Below, one piece after another: positions 62,224 through 64,000 of a DNA stretch of 64,000 nt (position 1 is the first letter of the stretch; each line of letters begins with the position of its first letter). The stretch lies in NCBI RefSeq assembly GCF_000004075.3, contig NC_026661.2:744001-808000 (forward strand), in the 5' to 3' direction. Origin of the DNA: Cucumis sativus (lineage: Eukaryota > Streptophyta > Magnoliopsida > Cucurbitales > Cucurbitaceae). The notes below the pieces were generated by a model. The model made no database searches and was not told the DNA's origin. It saw nothing but the letters and a program-made list of their open reading frames with translations. Made by a program: the position numbers and the translations under genes.

Positions 62224-64000
62224 AGTGAATCAAAGGAAACTTTCTGACTCAATTCAGCTATGAATTAGCTCTTCAAATTAATTGGCATTTTGTTTATTAA
62301 GCTATGAATATCAGATGTGACTTTGTGTTGCAATTCCAATAACTTAATTCTCTCATATATGAATAGAATTCTTTGTCACAATATGTTGTTGGTATGTACG
62401 AGTCGAGTTTACCACCTCAGTGAGTTGTACTCCACGATCAAGTAAACGCCTTTTGATCATATTTTTCAGGTTCACTACATGTATTTACCTTTGTTTGTTT
62501 TGTATTAGAGTATGCCTTCTTGTCCTCCTTTAAGTGCAACCACGTGTAACTTTATATTTAATTAATGATGAACAATAAGAGGTAAAACTAGTTGTCATCA
62601 GTTTTCTTTGAAACAAGTTGAAGATTGCAAAATAAGCTCGTTGAATCATAACTATCCAAATTTGAATTGGCTGAGTTGCCCAAGGGTGAGAGTATGAACT
62701 GCCCAACTGCTTTGATCAAACAAGTGTGATTGTGAAACTTGATACAATGAGATGTAGAACATGAATTGGGGTGCACTGCTTGTGCCATGACAACTTTAAA
62801 AAATATATTAGGACTATACTCCACCTGCTATCTAAGTCGGACAACAAAATAAAATTACAATCAAATATTTTCTTTTAACTTGGTTCGTACGAGATTTTAA
62901 GAAAAATTTGATCCGTGGAGTTGAACTTGAGTTGATGTTATATTTTTGTTGATTTGATGTAACGTGGTTCGATCTCTAGAATTTGATCCTCATATTTGAT
63001 TTGAAGAAGGGAAACATGTGATGTTCTTAAAGTTGGAGTATTTGAAAAAAAACTTGTATCTTCAAAAGAGTTTCAATTTTCAAGGACGATCAACTTCAGA
63101 AGTTAAAGGAGTCCTTTAGAAAGAAACTTCAATCTCCAAGGGTGATCAACTTCAAAAGTTAAGGAGTCCTCTAGCTCTTGGGAGAATTCTTTCTAGACGT
63201 TCTAAAGTAAAAGAATTTTAATCCTTACGAGCAGAACTCCTCTATTAGTTTTCTGATGAGCTTTGTGGGCTTAAGTCTGGTTGGTTCATAGACTAGACCC
63301 ATGAACTCAACCATGTGATATTATCATAATTGACCCATTTATATTTTCAATTTTAATTTAAGACACCGTCAATTAATTTTAATTAATCACATATTCAATT
63401 ATTTGTATTCCTCATCCTTATTAGTCATTAACACCAATTTGTGGTTGGTCTAAACAAAATGTTTTATATTACATCCAGAATTAATGAAGTGTAGTTGCAT
63501 TTATGAAACAAGAAGTTGGAAAATAACCATTTAATAGAACTGAAGTTAAAGTCAAATTGCATTTATGAGCGGGCATACAATAAATGGATGTGATGGGTAA
63601 TAGCCCAATAAATGAGATTGAAAACCTATGCGACCTAGGTGGTTGGTTTTGTAGTAAAAAGATGAATAAAATTAAAGATTTATATGAAAACTAAGGAGGA
63701 GATGTTCCTACAATTGAACTAGATTTATATGAAAATTAAACTCATATTAGACTACTCATGAAATAAATGATGAGATTAGAACTATTGGTGTTGTCTTTTC
63801 CATAATTTAATTCACTGACCAAACCGATATTGACCGATTAGAGATCAGTGCTTAGACAAGTTGAGTCAGGCTCTAGAAGGCAACTTATTCTCTAATAACA
63901 AACAGGCAATAATTTATCCTAAAAATAACTTAACTCAGTAGTTTGACTCAAATTGATCTTTTATTATCACAAAATTTCAAACACAACAAAGCTAGAAAAA
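62224..64000. other. Intergenic right flank
   Basis: The copy B 3' UTR lies at the left. At ~63,060-63,175 a ~58-bp stretch (CTTCAAT, CAAGGRYGATCAACTTC, AGTTAAAGGAGTCCT) occurs twice, in wording typical of retroelement debris. No gene is visible to the window end. Confidence 0.45.

Noticed and set aside
1-64000. CRISPR arrays, prokaryotic operons, phage or defence systems.
   Set aside because: The window is plant nuclear DNA with spliced genes; no regularly spaced repeat array with unique spacers is present.

Overview
The window is nuclear DNA of a flowering plant. It is AT-rich overall, with spliced genes (GT-AG introns), long AT-rich intergenic stretches, microsatellites and transposon relics. 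Gene content and protein wording point to a eudicot. A cucurbit such as Cucumis is my best guess, but it is an inference that the sequence alone does not prove. I see no prokaryotic, organellar or viral segment.

Layout: the first ~19.6 kb is coded entirely on the minus strand, and everything after ~23.7 kb on the plus strand. Minus strand, in window order: a broken type III polyketide synthase relic (LAP6/PKSA-like, ~440-804); a methylthioadenosine nucleosidase gene, MTN (8 exons, 1197-4825); a COBRA-like GPI-anchored cell-wall protein gene (6 exons, 8751-11964); and a cytosolic alkaline/neutral invertase gene (4 coding exons plus a 5' UTR intron, 15749-19183). Plus strand: a small intronless three-span membrane protein (23872-24261); translocon-associated protein alpha (8 exons, 29372-33328); an Ole e 1-type proline-rich wall protein (35944-37790); an intronless cytosolic cyclophilin (41317-41835); a NIPA-type magnesium transporter (9 exons, 45815-48432); a plant eIF4B (52741-54067); and two tandem amidase-signature enzymes with matching exon plans (55707-59019 and 60272-62223).

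I joined exons by hand. In every gene the frames close, and total lengths fit the families where I know the usual size: MTN 266 aa, COBRA-like 446, invertase 572, TRAP-alpha 259, proline-rich protein 361, cyclophilin 172, NIPA 333, eIF4B 387, amidases 513 and 518.

The genes do not form a pathway. The loose themes are secretion and cell wall (TRAP-alpha, COBRA-like, proline-rich protein, secreted amidases) and central metabolism or translation (MTN, invertase, eIF4B, cyclophilin). The most informative non-gene content is mobile DNA inside introns. Two related solo LTRs, each with a perfect 5-bp target duplication, sit in the MTN and TRAP-alpha introns. A ~300-bp inverted-repeat MITE with a 10-bp target duplication sits in amidase intron 3. 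I found no convincing undescribed molecular system; the best leads are the polyketide synthase relic, the intronic elements, a possible GC-AG first intron in the COBRA-like gene and the uncharacterised small membrane protein.
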